64,000 nucleotides of DNA from Clusia tigrina (Eukaryota > Arthropoda > Insecta > Diptera > Clusiidae), in NCBI GenBank assembly GCA_920105625.2, contig OV050031.1, positions 228,146,194 to 228,210,193 on the forward strand. Reading direction: 5' to 3'. Shown here piece after piece: positions 61,528 through 64,000 of this stretch. How positions within the stretch are numbered: the first letter of the stretch is position 1; every line of letters starts with the position of its first letter. Position numbers and translations under genes: made by a program. The notes below the pieces were generated by a model. That model ran no database searches, was not told where the DNA came from, and saw only the letters and a program-made list of their open reading frames with translations.

Positions 61528-63437
61528 GTAGGGTCCTTTTCCATTGGTTGGCGAAGGAAAGAAGTGTCCAAGGAAGAGAGTGGAAAGTATATTTTAGTGT
61601 CGTGTTGATGAGGAGATGGTTTTGTGTGGCATATTGCAAAACACCAATGGATTTTTGTTTGTATTTTCCCCTCAATCGGGTCTTAACCAAACCATTTAAT
61701 TTGGATTCCTCAATTGGTCATTTGGCAGAGGACCAATATGAAGCATTAGGTTTTGTTCAAGTGAGGGGAAACCTGCCTCAGCTAGGATGTCATTAATTGA
61801 TGGGTGTGAAAGCACTCAACGAAAGTCTTATGGCAGCGTGGTATATTGACTTTATTTTTTGAACATGTATCTTATCCTTTGTCCTATTCGATGGTAGTGC
61901 CGAAAACTATGTAGCAAGCAAAGCAGTAATGGGAACAAACAAACACAATATACAACGTCCCCTAATTACATTTAAAGTCACGTTCGCAGGGCAGCGCATT
62001 TCACACAATCCGTGCGTAAAATGTGTTTATGAAATGTTTTGTGTCGCTGTCGCAGTAAGTGTCAATTTGTAATTTGCATCAAGTTATCGACACTTTCAGT
62101 CCGACTAAATAAGTGGGTATATTATATTGTTTTTTCACGTATACGAGTACATTTATTATTACACCATCGTATTTTGTGTTTGTCTGTTCTCCATTCTAAA
62201 CGCGCATTAAGTTGCACACAGCAAATGTGCACTTGAAATCCAAGAAACGAAACTATATATATATAAAAAACATCAATCGTGGAAATTATTGGATTTTTGT
62301 ACTCTTATTCACACAAATAGTATACATACCATTGTACATAATGTTCAAGTGGTTCTAGAAACTCAAAACCATTAAAAGATTAGAAAATGGAAAATTACAT
62401 GGAATCCATAATGTGCCAAATTTTCTTAATTCTTTAAATACACGCATCTATTCACAAAATCGAATAGGAACAGAATTTATTATTGTGTAGGGGATTTAAA
62501 GCACCGCAACCTTTCGATCTTTTGTGCCCTCTGTGTTCAGTATAATTTTACTATATATGACATTTTATTTTAAAGTTACAGTAAATTTATTGCAAAGATC
62601 AAATCAATGCCGCGCTTTTTCACATATGCATCGTTTGTTTAGTGTTAACTGAGTTTGTGGGTGAACAACATTCCCCAATGTGGAAGGATGAAACGACACA
62701 TATTCGAGTTTCAAAAAGAAGTGTGTTGGAAAATTGTTGAGGCCTTGTATTTGCGCGATATTCTACAACTACTCTCCGAACTACAGAAATTGACTTAGGA
62801 AGATTTCTTTAGCTGAAAGGAAAAGTTGGAGTGTTATTCAGCCGGCATGAAAATTCTTTTGTATGTAAACATACTGCGAAAATATACCTGGAGAAGCTGT
62901 AGAACCAAACGTTAAAGATGGGTGGCATCATAGAAGCTGTTGCTGTGTGTTTGATGGTATTTTCTTTCACTATTCCCTTCGCGGTGTTATAATAGAACGG
63001 AAGAATTCTAGAAAACAGTCCCTCTTTGACCAATCAAAGAGGCGTAACATTTCTACGAGGCAATCTCAAACAGACGCTAGGAATACTAAAGAAGATGCAA
63101 TGGGAAATTATCCAGCTTATCGTATCCGATCTCTACCGAAACCCTTAATTCCGCAGAAACATTCGATAACTACCGCAAGAACTTTTTCCACAACAAACCA
63201 AACATAGAATTGTCAAGTTTTTAGAACATTAGGGAATAATTGTGAAGAATGGTAATTATTAAAGCACTGATTTCATTCAAAATGAACCCATAGAATTCGA
63301 CTTTCGCCTCAAGTGTTGGCAATCTCTCCAGAGCGCTGCAAATCTCTCCAGATGGTCATGATAACAATATCATATGAAAAATTGGACATTATTTTACATC
63401 TTATATTGATATTTTACAATTATATTATATATGTCTA
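61528..63437. other. No recognised gene
   Basis: AT-rich sequence with no family-level protein match. A GTGTTG/ACAC-rich tract and small frames (for example 61548-61796, 82 codons; 62947-63207, 86 codons) are not supported. Confidence 0.5.
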
Positions 63438-63610
63438 TTTCCGCCGGTCGTCCTGGTTTAGTGGTAAGCATACTAGCCTCACAAATATGCAGTCGCGGGG
63501 TTGATCCTGCCCTCGGCATACTCACGGTATAAAATTATTATAAAATATTTTTCTCTTAGAAGTGAAGAACTTAGTTGCTGGTACCAATTGCCCCAATCCC
63601 ATGCAAAATT
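63438..63610 (+). mobile_element. tRNA-derived SINE, copy 6
   Basis: The plus strand reads GCCGGTCGTCCTGGTTTAGT, GGTAAGCATACTAGCC, then a B-box-like GTCGCGGGGTTGATCCTGCC and a body with TTTTTCTCTTAGAAG, GTACCAATTGCCCCAATCCC. The layout is as in the other copies. Confidence 0.75.
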
Positions 63611-64000
63611 TATTAAATTTTTTTGTATGGTATTATATCATGTTTATTTTTATTTTATGTAAAACATTCCAATACGATTTTATTATAAATCTCCACTGAT
63701 GTTTCGAAGGTATGTATTATTGTACACCAAATTGCCTCCGCAGGCTCAAACAACTACGAATAAGTAAAATATTTAAAAAATTAATTCCACAATTCCACCA
63801 TTTCATATTTCATATTCAAATTAGCTGCTTTAACAAAAGAATTTTTTTAATTTTTTGTAAGCCAAACCGAAACGACGACCACGGTTACGACTGCATCAGT
63901 ACGGCAAACGACATTAGATCGTGTTTGCTAGGCGAAAGAGGGGGGTGGAGGCAGTACAAATGACAGTCGAGAAAATATTAATTTGAGAAAACAAAACAAT
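63611..64000. other. No recognised gene at right edge
   Basis: AT-rich sequence. A frame of 83 codons (63712-63963) shows no known motif. Confidence 0.4.

Overview
The window is nuclear DNA from a higher fly (Diptera: Schizophora). It is AT-rich, has fly-type introns with GTAAGT-like donors and TTNCAG-like acceptors, and carries three recognisable genes whose Drosophila melanogaster counterparts I recall as lying together in 98A: the kinesin-3 Klp98A, an SLC25 mitochondrial carrier (probably the CG5646 orthologue) and the PP2A B56 regulatory subunit widerborst (wdb). Introns of several kb, minisatellites and abundant small transposons suggest a genome larger than Drosophila, perhaps a tephritid fruit fly. 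The species is inference.

Layout. All recognised genes are on the minus strand. (1) 295-14824: the first three coding exons of Klp98A (195 codons, no frame break); the rest lies beyond the left edge. Introns 1 and 2 are about 8.4 and 5.5 kb and hold SINEs, a MITE, a LINE fragment and simple repeats. (2) 14825-22301: a leader/promoter-like stretch, then intergenic DNA with an inverted-duplicated Tc1 relic, a MITE and an internally deleted LINE. (3) 22302-25146: the carrier, complete in seven coding exons (308 aa). (4) 25147-32460: a minisatellite, a hAT-like MITE with a terminal-repeat-only hairpin sibling, and the AT-rich probable wdb 3' UTR. (5) 32461-35283: wdb, complete in seven coding exons (534 aa), its first intron carrying a 73-80 bp tandem repeat. 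(6) 35284-37990: wdb leader candidates, an orphan exon-like segment ending in a hydrophobic tail, an 85-90 bp tandem repeat and a small acidic single-exon gene. (7) 37991-64000: about 26 kb with no recognised protein gene but many mobile elements (LINE fragments, one interrupted by a short retroposon; at least five MITE families, several with exact target-site duplications; an RTE-like tail next to a 200-bp TA tract; a mariner-like relic; a SINE), three large minisatellites, a long hairpin and one TATA-containing promoter candidate.

How the genes relate: the three are functionally distinct (endosomal transport, mitochondrial solute carriage, phosphatase targeting). Their proximity looks like conserved microsynteny, not a pathway. 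I see no operon-like system, CRISPR array, true tRNA/rRNA gene or clearly new biochemical system. The most notable observations are the young, precisely bounded mobile elements and the nested insertions.
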